Source: Porphyra umbilicalis | Lineage: Eukaryota > Rhodophyta > Bangiophyceae > Bangiales > Bangiaceae | DNA: 64,000 nucleotides | Assembly (NCBI GenBank): GCA_002049455.2 | Contig: KV918859.1 | Coordinates: 1 to 64,000 of the forward strand | Direction: 5' to 3' | Part shown: positions 21,886 through 31,519 of the stretch, piece by piece | Layout: each line of letters starts with the position of its first letter | Numbering within the stretch: position 1 is the stretch's first letter | The notes under the pieces: generated by a model | What the model was told of the DNA's origin: nothing | Database searches by the model: none | Seen by the model: the letters and a program-made list of their open reading frames with translations, nothing else | Program-made: the position numbers and the translations under genes

Positions 21886-22283
21886 TTGCTGATCCCCGAA
21901 TTTTGTCCTGGTGGACAGAGACTGACTTGCGGACCGACTCTCTCCACCAATCAGATACTCCCCTGGGACTGACTTGGTGCGCCTGATTGCTTACATGTGC
22001 CCATCCAGCCTGGAAATCGACATCAGCTCCTCTTTTTTCTGCACTTCTGGCAAGGGGACAGTAAAAAATCTCAAGACGTCGCATGGGCAGCTTGCTCCGT
22101 GCCAAGAAAATCGGATCAAGCGGCAACAAACAGTGAGTTCTGCTGGATGCAAGGTCCTGGCATCGAATGCGGGCTTTCTATTGGCTTCGATGCCTTCTAA
22201 CTGTCGTTTTCGACCAATAGAATGCTGTTATTCACAGTCAGTCTCTGTCTCTGTCCCCCAGGACAAAATTCGGGGATCAGCAA
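21886..22283 (+). mobile_element. Stowaway-like MITE, copy 1 (398 bp)
   Basis: Perfect 23-bp terminal inverted repeats beginning TTGCTGATCCCCGAATTTTG, flanked by TA on both sides (21884-21885, 22284-22285). The body contains CTCTTTTTTCTGCACTTCTG but no ORF of note. A second copy of exactly the same length lies in opposite orientation at 27549-27946. The TA duplication indicates Tc1/mariner-type mobilisation. Confidence 0.9.
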
Positions 22284-23741
22284 TAGTCACTAGATTCATT
22301 CGAAAATGGGCTCGGGCATGCCACGCGACAAAGAATTGATGCACAGTATGCGAATGAAGCCCAAACCGACAGGAATCAGGCTCAAGACGCAACAAAATGG
22401 GGTGAATGCGACGACACCTGGCAGTGCCACGGCACCACGCGCAAGAATATTCGATGTCAACGCCTGACACAGGCGAGGACCTGCGTTGCACGAGGCGCCG
22501 CACCCGCGATCTGGGCCAGTCTGGTGGACAATCACCTGGCCGAGAGGACCACGGCACTGTCCGCACCGCAGAGTGGTCCTCTCAAATAGCTCGCAACACC
22601 CATGGACCATCTCTTGGGAGTGCAAGCTTTTAGAATCGATTGCGCTGCGATGCTCTCGGGTCAGGCTCTCCGGTCAGCGGACGGCAGAGGTGCTCTTTGA
22701 TTGGCTGTCAATGCAAAAATTCTAAGCCGTGCCCCGGCCTCGAAGTGTCATTCGTGCAGTCCAGGTATTTTCAAAATGTTCTGTCTCGATCTTGCGGCAA
22801 TCTGGTCGGGCTGGGCTCCGCCCTCAGTCCTCCTGTGGACGTGATTGGACGCCGCTTGTCTCAAACGGACGATGTGGCGGCCAGTTGTGACACTGGGTGG
22901 GAGATTCGAGAGCGTTGCGCAGAAATGAGTGGTTACGTTTTCCCGTCGCGTGATCGCGATTAGGGCCTCACACACACGTATGTCGACTGATTGCGTTGCG
23001 TGGCCGGACAGCGATGATGGCAGCCACTGCCCTGTCCTCAGTCCGCGCATCGTGTGCGGTCCAATTAACAGGCATTGTGGGATCGAGGGTGCCTGCGCGG
23101 GTGCACCGCGCCTCCCCAGGCAGCGCATTGGAGGACCTCGACCAGTTTCCCTGCGCGGGTCCGGTGAGTGCCGCCTTTTTTGTGGCGCGAGCGGGCCAGA
23201 GCGTGCCTCGACACGCGCGCTCGCCACGCACACGTGGGTCCGCCGAGACACGCCTCCCGGCGTGAGCAGTCCGAGGGGACCGACAGGCGGTCGCCTGCCA
23301 CGCGAGACAGCGATTGGGGGGACCTGTCGAGTTGTTCCCGCGCGTGGGTTTGGGGGGGTGGGACCTGTCGCGTTGTCCCCTCGCACGAGTCCGACGCTCG
23401 ACCTCTTTTGGCCTCTTGCGGGCCACCTCAGGTGGGGCGCAGGCTGCGCCTTCCCACCCAGGCACGCATAGAGAGCATGCGGTGGTGTGCCGTGGGCGGG
23501 TCAACCGCGACTCTTTTTCGCTGTTTGTGGACGGACGCGGGCGCGGGCGGGCAGCCAACGGTCTCCCACCGTCGCAGGCACGCAGTGTGGGGGCCCTGTG
23601 GTGTCTTCCGCGCGCGGCTCCTCCGCGTGCCGTTTGTGTGCCGGCGGCGCCGCGGCGCCCGCCTCCGTACCCCACTCCCACGGCGTCTTTAGCCCGCGCA
23701 CACCGTCTCCCCTGCTTTTGACGACGCCTCCGCTCCCGAGC

Positions 23742-24938
23742 ATGACGCGCGGGAAGGGCGCCAACGACTCACCGCGGCGGCGCACGCAGCGCAATCGTAA
23801 CGGTACCCGGTGCCCGCCTCCCCCTTCTAGTCCCTGCGAGAACGCCTGCGAGCACGCCGACACGCCCCCCCCCCCGCCTCCCCCCCCTCCTCCTCCCATG
23901 CCGCGCGCGGCGCCGGATGGTCATCGCCCGCCCCCCGGCTTTTGTCGTCCGGCTGAGGGCGGGCGGCCCCGACCATTTAAGCGGCCGTACTCCCCTCTCG
24001 GACGCGGCCGCCGACGTGGAGACCGCGACGACTGTGACCAACAACGGCGGCAAGTGCGACACCGCGGCGATTGGGACGGCCCCGGTTTTGACGGCGGCCC
24101 TCCAGGCCCTGTGCGTGCGCATCCGCGCGGCGGTGGCAACAACGACGACGGGCGACCGCCGAGCCCCCCGCAGGTGCCCTTTGGCGCCCCTCCCTGTCCT
24201 ACAAGGGGCCCGCCATTCGCCCCCAACCACTGTGGTCGAAGCGCTGGGCGCCTGCCGGCTGGTCGCCCCCCCGGCCCGCCGCGCTTTCCGCAGCATCCAC
24301 CTTCTCGCGGTCGCGGGTACCGCTCGTGCAGACCTCCACGCCTGCCGCGGCCTCTGCCGCCGGGCCCTCCCCCAAGCCCGCCAAGACATCCGCCCCATTT
24401 CAGGGGCGGCACCGACGACTACCGCCCGCGCAATTTGCCGCGACAGCCGTGGGGCCCACCGCCTGGCCCACCAACGGCCGACTGGGGCTCGCCAACGGGC
24501 GGCGACTGGGACCGGCCGTGGGTCCTGCCGCGCCACCCCCCGGGCCCTCCTCCCGGCTGGCGGTGGGCGCCCCCCTACGATGCGTTGGGCGACGACCAAC
24601 CCCCCGTCTGGGAGTGTCCACCACCGGCGACTCTGTGGCGCTCGCCTGACGCGCGCTCGCCCTGGCGGGTCGACCAGTGCGGAGGTCCGGCAGGCACGCA
24701 GGACTTCCATTGGGTGCTGACGCGGACGCCCGCACGGAGCACGTGCGCGCCGTGGACTTGGTGGCACGCGCCGTCGCAGCCGTTGCGGCAGCCGACGCTA
24801 TCCGAGCCTCCGAGCCGTCCAGTGTACATGGTGCAGGGGACTCAACCCTCTCTCGACCCGACGTACGAGCTAGTCCCTGTGCCTCGGCGCCCTACCCAGC
24901 TGTTTCCTGCACACCCTCCGCCTCCGTACCGGCTGTAA
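23742..24938 (+). CDS. Pro-rich third ORF of Element 1
   Basis: A 398-residue frame starting MTRGKGANDSPRRRTQRN, followed by a poly-Pro run and then Arg/Asp/Gly/Pro/Trp-rich sequence (CRPAEGGRPRPFKRPYSP, PRQPWGPPPGPPTADWGS, GGDWDRPWVLPRHPP). The Trp, Asp and Tyr content and a clean stop 20 bp before the Myb-like gene argue against a random frame. Element 2 has a homologous start (MTRKPDPERDTKRRRDQRQR) followed by Trp-Pro-Gly repeats at the same place, 5' of its Myb gene, which supports reality. I do not recognise a domain. It could be a nucleic-acid-binding low-complexity protein or the 5' exon of a spliced Myb protein; an in-frame stop (TAA, 24941-24943) lies between the two ORFs in the Myb frame. 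Confidence 0.55.
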   Translation: MTRGKGANDSPRRRTQRNRNGTRCPPPPSSPCENACEHADTPPPPPPPPPPPMPRAAPDGHRPPPGFCRPAEGGRPRPFKRPYSPLGRGRRRGDRDDCDQQRRQVRHRGDWDGPGFDGGPPGPVRAHPRGGGNNDDGRPPSPPQVPFGAPPCPTRGPPFAPNHCGRSAGRLPAGRPPGPPRFPQHPPSRGRGYRSCRPPRLPRPLPPGPPPSPPRHPPHFRGGTDDYRPRNLPRQPWGPPPGPPTADWGSPTGGDWDRPWVLPRHPPGPPPGWRWAPPYDALGDDQPPVWECPPPATLWRSPDARSPWRVDQCGGPAGTQDFHWVLTRTPARSTCAPWTWWHAPSQPLRQPTLSEPPSRPVYMVQGTQPSLDPTYELVPVPRRPTQLFPAHPPPPYRL

Positions 24939-24958
24939 CCTAAGCGCTACCCAAGAAG

Positions 24959-25783
24959 ATGGGGTCTGCTCTGGGATGGACGGACGCCGACCGTGTGCCA
25001 CTCTGTGAGGCCTACCTGGAGGTGACGAGTGACACGGTGAGGGCGACTGCCCGCGCCAAGGAGAACCTGTGGGGGACTGTTCACAAGCTGTGGGCTGAGA
25101 AAGTTCTTAAGAAGGGGCCGATGAGAGTGGACCGCCTACTAAGCGCGCTGGAGAAGCAGTTCAAGCGCATCCGAACGGGGGTGAGCACCTTCACGTCGCA
25201 CTACCTCGCTGTTAAGGCCATGCCGACCACTGGCAACCTGTTTGAGGAGGATATCATTAGCGGCGCTGTGGCGCGCTACTGCTCGCTGGACGTGTACGAC
25301 GCCATCCGTGCCGACCGAGACCAAGACAAGCGCAACGAAAAAACTGGCAAACGCAAGGCCAAGGTCGCACACTGCAAGTGGGTGGCGTGTTGGCGCGTAT
25401 TGCGGCAGAGTGACAAGTTCAGCGGCGCCGCAAACGGCGGCGACGCCTCTACAATCGACATTTTTGGCGACTCGTCGTCGGACGACTACGCGAGTGGCAG
25501 CGGCAGCAGCCGCAGCCGACGCAACGGCGGCTTCCAGGGTCGCCCTATTGGCATCAAAGCTGCCAAGACGCAGCGGCAAGACGACATCCAGATGGACGCT
25601 CAAGTCAAGGACAGTACTGAGGCCCTCCGCAAGCTGACGGACGCGCAAAATGAGCGCACTGCCCTTTGCTTTTTTGACTCTCCACTGATGCGGCACACCC
25701 CTGAAGCGGCTCGGTACCGCTTGGCCAATGCGCAGAAGATGCCTGAGCGTGCAGGTTTGGCGAGCTCTTCTACTATTGATTAG
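24959..25783 (+). CDS. Myb/SANT-like DNA-binding protein of Harbinger Element 1
   Basis: A 274-residue intact protein. The ATG at 24959 is fixed by an in-frame stop 15 bp upstream. The N-terminal trihelix/SANT-like domain (about residues 5-105) shows GWTDADRVPLCEAYLEVTSD, LWGTVHKLW, and LEKQFKRIRTGVSTFTSHYL then AVKAM, followed by IISGAVARYC. The second conserved block is HCKWVACWRVLRQSDKFSGA; then come a Ser/Arg/Asp-rich linker and a C-terminal helix ending in FFDSPLMRHTPEAARYRL. PIF/Harbinger elements encode such a partner, which binds the transposon ends and brings the transposase to the nucleus (family knowledge). It aligns with the frameshifted copy in Element 2. It is transcribed toward the transposase gene. 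Confidence 0.85.
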   Translation: MGSALGWTDADRVPLCEAYLEVTSDTVRATARAKENLWGTVHKLWAEKVLKKGPMRVDRLLSALEKQFKRIRTGVSTFTSHYLAVKAMPTTGNLFEEDIISGAVARYCSLDVYDAIRADRDQDKRNEKTGKRKAKVAHCKWVACWRVLRQSDKFSGAANGGDASTIDIFGDSSSDDYASGSGSSRSRRNGGFQGRPIGIKAAKTQRQDDIQMDAQVKDSTEALRKLTDAQNERTALCFFDSPLMRHTPEAARYRLANAQKMPERAGLASSSTID

Positions 25784-26710
25784 GGGGGGAGTGAGGGGAC
25801 TGACGACTCTATCGGTGGTGTGGGGAACGGCGTTGCTGTTCTGGGTGTTGGCGGCACGACGGAGACGCCGCGGACTGCTGCTGGACCTGCCGCCGGAGCG
25901 CGGGCGCCGCCGGCGCCAGGAGCGCTGGCGGCGCCGTCGGGTGCCGATGGGACATCTGCATCTGCTGCCGCCCCCCCCGCCGCCGACCGCCGCCCCCGCC
26001 GACCGCCGCCCCCGCCGACCGCCGCCCCCCCCGCCGCCAGCCGCCGCCCCCGCCGCCGGCCGCCCCCCCCGCCGCTGACCGCCGCCCCCGCCAACCGCCG
26101 CCGCCTCCGCCGCCGGCCGCCCCCCCCGCCGTCGGCCACCGACTCCGCCGTCAGACGCCCCCCCCGCCGCCGACCGCCGCCCCCGCCGACCTCCGCCGCC
26201 TCCGCCGCCGGCCGCCGCCCCCGCCAACCGCCGCCCCCGCCGCCTGCCGCCGCCCCCGCCGCCGGTCGCCGACTCCGCCGCCGGCCGCCCCCCCCGCCGT
26301 CGGCCGCCGAATCCGCCGCCGGCCGCCGACTCCGCCGCCGGCCGCCCCCCCCGCCGCCGGCCGCCGCCTCCACCGACCGCCGCCCCCGCCGACCGCCGCC
26401 GCCACCTCCGCCGCCGCCGCCGCAGCCGCCGCATTCGCGGCGGGCGCCGCCCTGCGAGGGGGTGGGCGCGGGCGGATCGATGGGGAGGTGGAGGCCGCAA
26501 GCCGTGCCATTCGAAGGAGGTGGGGGCGCAGGGGTGGGCGGGCTGGGGGAAGGGACGGCGGAGAGGCCGGGAACCCCGCAAAAGCGCCAGCTGAGGTGGT
26601 GCGGATCTCAACTAGAGCGAACCTGGTGGCACACACTATGGACAACGATGTGAAGGAAAAAAAAACCCTGCCCAGCGGGGAAAAAAAAACCTTTGTGTAA
26701 CCTTGCGTCT
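25784..26710. repeat. CCGCC-rich low-complexity spacer between Myb and transposase genes
   Basis: The core at about 25960-26450 is built of CCGCCG, CCGCCC and GCCGCC blocks with irregular 9- to 30-bp periodicity. All frames on both strands are open (Ala/Pro/Arg or Gly/Gly/Arg), so the open frames there carry no information. It ends in the poly-A/poly-T-flanked motif at 26655-26692. Confidence 0.7.
26655..26692 (-). terminator. T-tract/GGGCAGGG motif 3' of the transposase gene
   Basis: Read on the minus strand, just past the transposase stop: a T tract, CCCCGCTGGGCAGGG, a second T tract, CC. The same arrangement follows the Myb gene of Element 2 (39536-39572, plus strand), and a looser version follows the transposase of Element 2 (39739-39771, minus strand). 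Position and conservation suggest a 3'-end or termination signal (inference). Confidence 0.45.
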
Positions 26711-27361
26711 CTACACAACATACGGGGACAGAAACTCGCCGCGGTCGTTCCATACGTGCGCCGTCAGGTCGGCACGGAGCGGCTCGTGCTCGGCGGGATT
26801 GCGAGTCTCACCCCATGCATCAAAGACAGCAACCATGCCGCCAGCGGGGGGTTGCTCCACAGCGTTCAGTGCCGGAAGCGGGTCAGCGATAGCGTCAGCG
26901 GCGCCCGGGAGGCCGCCGCCGTTGCCGATGCCGCCGCCAGGTGCAGCTCCCCCGGCGGCAGCAGCGCCGCCATCGCTTGACCCACCATCTTGGGTACCAT
27001 GACCCCCCGCTGCAGCGGCAGCCTCACCTGCAGGACCCTCACCCTCACCACCCGCACTCCGACCCCCGTTATTCCCTCGTGCATGTCTGCGGCGGCGCAA
27101 AAACGTGCCACGACGGGCCTCTACACACATGTTGTGTAGAATGCACACCGCTTTGTAGGTCATAATCAGCTGCTTCACGGAACGGCACCGCCCTGGGTGC
27201 AAGGCAATGTGAAACCGCTTAGTCAGGACGCCAAGCAGCCGCTCAACATCCTTGCGAATCGCCTCCTGCAGACGGTTGAAGGTCTTTGCCTCGTCAGTAT
27301 ATGGCATGGGGTGGGGCGACACTAGGAAAGCATAACGAGGGTACATACCAGGGGTTGTCAT

Positions 27362-28378
27362 GGATATAGCCCCGAGGATTATATCCGTGCATTATATCCG
27401 TATCCACTTCGGATACGAGCCGGGGACGCGTATCCAAAATGCATTATGAGAAAAGGAGGTGAGGATATATCTATCCTGTCCGACAGAAATTGCAAGATTA
27501 TATCGGATCCGTATCCCAGATATGAGAGTCAGGATACACGGATATATATTGCTGATCCCCGAACTTTGTCCTTGGGAACAGAGACAGAGACTGACTCTGA
27601 ATAAGAGCACTCTGTTGGTTTAAAACGACAGTAAGAAGGCATCGAAGCCAATAGAAAGCCTGCATTCGGTACTAGGACCTTGCATCCAACAGAACTCACT
27701 ATTTGTTGCCGCTTGATCCGATTTTCTTGCCACGGAGCAAGCTGCCCACGCGAGATCTTAAGATTTTCTACTGTCTCCTTGCCAGAAGTGCAGAAAAAAG
27801 AGGAGCTGATGTTGATTTCCAGGCTGTATGGGCACATGTAAGCAATCAGGAGCACCAAGTCAGTCCCAGTGGCGCATCTGATTGGTGGATAGAGTCGGTC
27901 CGCAAGTCAGTCTCTGTCCACCAGGACAAAATTCGGGGATGAGCAATACGGCTATGAGGCTTCCCGCGCCTGCATAATTCTGGTTAAACACAGTCGATCT
28001 CTCTTTTCGCGTGCCGACAATCGAAGGATTAATGTCCGAACATTTGGCAGCGACAAGCCACGATCCAGCCCGACCCAGGTGGAACCGTTCAATCACGGGA
28101 CTCGACCCGATTGCGTTGTTGTCAAAGTGTAAATCGAGATTCAGACCGGTCTCTCTGACGTCCGTTTACACAAACGGCGGGGAACCGCCTCGACGGCGCC
28201 CGTTGGGGCGTTGAAATCATGTGTGTATTTCAATTCGTACTGACGTCCAGTTAGCACTCGAATAACCGCTAGATGGCGTTCTTCTTCGGCTTTAATCGAG
28301 CTGTCTGTCGGACTTGGGGGATTATATTCGGATCCCATAATCGTATCCGGATACGATTATAATCTACTCAAATATCCG
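27362..28378. mobile_element. Insertion with GGATAT ends inside the transposase
   Basis: About 1.0 kb with short inverted ends (GGATATAG ... / GGATATTTG read inward) and many copies of GGATAC, TATCC and ATATCC near both ends, unlike its GC-rich surroundings. It carries the second Stowaway-like MITE. About 170 transposase codons were lost at the insertion point. No protein is recognised, so it is probably a non-autonomous TIR element. Confidence 0.6.
27549..27946 (-). mobile_element. Stowaway-like MITE, copy 2 (398 bp)
   Basis: The same family and the same 398-bp length as 21886-22283, in opposite orientation, flanked by TA at 27547-27548 and 27947-27948. The terminal repeats differ from those of copy 1 at two positions. 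It is nested within the GGATAT insertion, so it is the third layer here. Confidence 0.9.
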
Positions 28379-28780
28379 GTTCTGAAGAGGGTGGGCCTGC
28401 AGGCGACCCGTCGCGTTGATCCGCTGCGGGAAGAATGGCTCGTCCTTCACTGCCTGGTAGACGCGTCGAAACACACTGCGCGGCACGCGAAAGCGCGTCT
28501 CAAAGTCATGGTCGTCGTAGATGGGAGCCTCCGCGTTGACCCCAAAGTAGTCGCGCTGGATGTTGAAGAGCCCAGCGGCAAAGTCGCGCCACTTGTTTGG
28601 CCGACCCCCAGCAACGGAGCCACGGTAGCGACGACGGCGGATGGCACGGCCGGAGCGCGACCGTCGTCGGAGCAGGAACAGCACGCCCATGTGGGCGCGC
28701 ACAGCGGCACAAACGACGCCACCATCGTCGTCTGCGAGCAAAGATGCAGTGCTCGACAGCCCCGCCTCGTCAGCGTCCAT

Positions 28781-30392
28781 GAGTGCACAGCAGAGGGTCC
28801 CTAGGGTGGGTGGTCAGCGCAGGAGGTGGGGGACGAGTGGAACCGCCGGCGGTAGCGATTGGCGGCAGCTGCCGCGGTCGGTGGCGCCGGACACGGCCAA
28901 ATGTGTCGTGGGCGCCAATGCCAGTCAATCACGCGTCGGCAGCGCAGGGGGGGGGGTACGGACCAATGCGCGCAGGTCGTAGTGGAGCTCGGAACAGGAG
29001 GATGGGGATGAAAAAAAAAAGGGGTGGCACACACGTTGGGGTGCGTGCGCGGATCGTGCGCCTCAAACCGAGGACAGGGCAGGTGCCGCCGCAGCGGGTA
29101 CGTCGTGGAGGAGGAACAGGGAGATAGAATAGAGCGGGGGTAAGGATGGGTGTGATGGCCGGGGAAGATAGGGGTGATGGCGGCGCGCGTCACAGTGATG
29201 GGCGCGACGTCGATGGGTCGGGCAGTGATCGGTCGAGCGACGCCTGGCGCAGGCCACAGCGACGGACCGAGTCCCCCCCCCTCTCAATAGGCACTGTGCG
29301 CAGTGGTGGACCACCACCTGCCCCGCAAACACTGGGAGGGAGCCAACCAGGTACCGCCTGGTCCTGGATCGACCCCCGCACCTCCTGTGCGGGGGCGCGG
29401 TGGGCGGTGGCGGACCACCAGCCCCCCCAAATGCGGCGGGCGGGCGCCGGGAGACGACCGAGGCCGCCGCCCACCCCCCCCCCCTCCTCTGAAACCGTTC
29501 TGTGTGCGGTGGCGGACCGCCTATAGCCTGGAAATCGCTGTGTGCGTGTCGTGCCGGGAGCAACGCTCGATCCAGTCCGACCCCCCCCCCCCCGCTCCAG
29601 AGGCTCTGAAGCAGTGTCGGGCGGCCCGCCACCTGCAAATATCTGTGTGCGTGTGGGGCCAGGCCGCCCACACGATCTCGATCAGCCCCCCTCCCCCCCC
29701 ACCCTCTGAGGCTCTGCAACAGTGTTGGCCGCCCTGCCGCACCCAAGCGACCACAGGGAGGTGATGGCACCACCTGAACCATCCATTGTCCCGCCACCAA
29801 CAGGCACTCCAGAGGCCAGATCGGGGGTCACGAGGCGAGCGAGAGCCTCACTGTACGCTTTTCTGAGGGACATGTCCGATCCCATCCGACGCGGCACGCG
29901 CTGCACCCCGCGATAGAATCCGATCACGCGACACCAACCGACTGCTCCGTCACCCAGCTGCAATCGACTAAAACTGTTGGTCCGCTCTCGAATGCCGGGG
30001 GCGGTCCTCATCGTAATAAAGTGGTCTTCCGCGCCATTATTTTTCAAAACTGATCAAGATCCTTCCAACACACGTTGCGCCCTAAACCGATATATGTCGA
30101 TATACATTTAGTTTGACTCTACCAATGAGAACGCAGAACACATTGGGGCCGGCACCGGACCCGCCCCATTTCGCTTCACGAATGGGGCAGGTCCAGCGCC
30201 CGCCCCATTTCTGCGCTTCGGAGTTGATTCGTACTTTCAGGATTCCATCATGACCATTGAAGACCAGAATGGGGTCGATCGCGTTGACAGAAAAGCCCTG
30301 TGGCCCCATTTCCTTAATAAAGAGAAACGTTTCTGCTTCGTGGCACATCGTGTAACGAATATGAGATGGGGCCGACGTTGTTGGGATTGCCC
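28781..30392 (-). other. Leader region of Element 1 transposase
   Basis: About 1.6 kb upstream of the transposase start. The right 360 bp (30030-30392) match 50181-50550 in inverted orientation, and the 29.7-30.0 kb part matches about 50.55-50.8 kb, so the leader is a conserved part of the element and probably contains its promoter. C/G homopolymers at about 29580-29592 and 29690-29700. No separate gene is supported. Confidence 0.6.
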
Positions 30393-30395
30393 TAA

Positions 30396-31519
30396 GAGCA
30401 AACCTAGCAATGTCAAAGGACTAACCTTAAAATCTCGGTTGGGCTTGCGACGTGGCGCCCCCTCACAGGCCGCCTGTTGTAGGCTCCTAAAATGGGCGAT
30501 ATGCGCAATAGAGTTACTCTTGACCGGGCTACTTTTTCATCGAAAGTCCTCTTTGTTGGTGGGCGGCTCGTGGCCCATCCCTTGGAGTAACCCGTCCGAA
30601 GAATCTCGGAGCCTCCAGCGAGGCGTGATCCGCGAGATCCGCTGCAGATTGCCGTCGACAGGCCGACAAAAGGCAGCGATCGACTGACTCAAAAGCAGAC
30701 ACGAAGCACAAGTATGGCAAAAAGTGGGGGATCGTCGTCGTAAACATCGATTGAGTGATACATGGCAGCTCCACAGGCTGCCACCGTGCACGGCCATGAC
30801 GACCTGTCAGCCAATCACACATGCAAGAATCACAGACGGGATTGTGTGCACCCAAACGTGTTGCACGGGTGTTGAGCGCTGGCACAAGGCCGGGAATTTC
30901 ATGGCTGGAAACTGCCGTGGAGGCGGGTTTTTCTTCCATGTTGGCCCGTCTACAGCTCTCGCGTACATCATGCGATCTACCTGCAGCTTTGCAGGAGACA
31001 AGCTGAGGGTCGCGCCTTCTGGTCTTGAGAAGCACAGCGTCTCTGCTACAGCGGTTTACGCTACCCAGTCGGTTTTGTAGGGCTCTCAGAGAGGTCGTGG
31101 ATGCAGTTGCACCGGCCCCTTCCTCAGACAGTATGTAATCGGCGATCTGTATGTCGGGCCTCGACGGAGTGGCCCGTGATCGGTTCGCGGTCGTTGATCA
31201 ACGTGTTCGGTCGTCGTGGGACACGTGGTCGAAGCATGTCATTTCGACGTCCAGCCAATGAGCGGACGTCCAGGATAGTCCTTGTCCAGAATAGGGTGGG
31301 CCTGCCGTATGTTGCCTGCGAATAGAACATGCGCCCTCTATTATGTCACCCGGACTATCGGACCGAGATGTAGTTATCAAAATTCATTTTGGTGAATCTC
31401 GTTCCTTAGGGCACCGTTACATTGACGAGAGCGTGGATGGTGGACCAATAAGCGAATATAGACACGTTGCATGAATAAACGAGACACGTTTCGTTAGTCC
31501 ATCATTGCTAGGTTTGCTC
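30396..31519. mobile_element. Family B non-autonomous Harbinger-type element, intact copy B1 (1124 bp)
   Basis: Ends are GAGCAAACCTAGCAATG and its exact inverse, flanked by TAA (left) and TAG (right). The sister copy B2 has TAA on both sides. The end pattern fits one 19-bp consensus with Elements 1 and 2. A minus-strand frame at 31035-30529 is partly conserved in B2 but matches no family I know, so I treat the element as non-coding. The TAA at 30588-30590 is the exact place where Element 2 is inserted in B2, so B1 serves as the empty-site reference. Confidence 0.85.

Larger units (their letters stand above)
26711..28780 (-). pseudogene. Harbinger DDE transposase of Element 1, interrupted
   Basis: The N-terminal half (28780-28379, ATG at 28780) has RRRYRGSVAGGRPNKWRDF, DYFGVNAEAPIYDDHDF, RFRVPRSVF and INATGRLQAHPLQN. 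The C-terminal half (about 27349-26711) has YPRYAFLVSPHP, EAIRKDVERLLGVLTKRFHI with the third catalytic acid (Glu of DVER), LHPGRCRSVKQL, then a Gly/Ala-rich linker and the conserved tail AWGETRN ... LRADLTAHVW ... SPYVV. The roughly 170 residues between the halves, holding both catalytic Asp residues, are missing. In their place is a 1.0-kb insertion (27362-28378). Comparison with Element 3 defines the gap. The copy cannot make active transposase. Confidence 0.85.
21605..30392. mobile_element. PIF/Harbinger transposon, Element 1 (8.8 kb)
   Basis: Terminal inverted repeats of 29 bp with one mismatch, beginning GGGCAATCCCARCAACGTCG, are flanked on both sides by TAA (21602-21604 and 30393-30395), the 3-bp duplication typical of PIF/Harbinger. 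Contents left to right: a Stowaway-like MITE (21886-22283), a Pro-rich ORF (23742-24938, +), a Myb/SANT-like protein (24959-25783, +), a low-complexity spacer, a convergent DDE transposase (26711-28780, -) broken by a secondary insertion, and a 1.6-kb leader to the right end. The leader (28781-30392) matches the leader of Element 3 in inverted orientation. The first two ORFs are intact and the transposase is not, so the copy is non-autonomous. Confidence 0.85.

Noticed and set aside
25820..26653. Pro/Ala-rich frame in the Element 1 spacer
   Set aside because: Pure CCGCCG low complexity, open in all frames.
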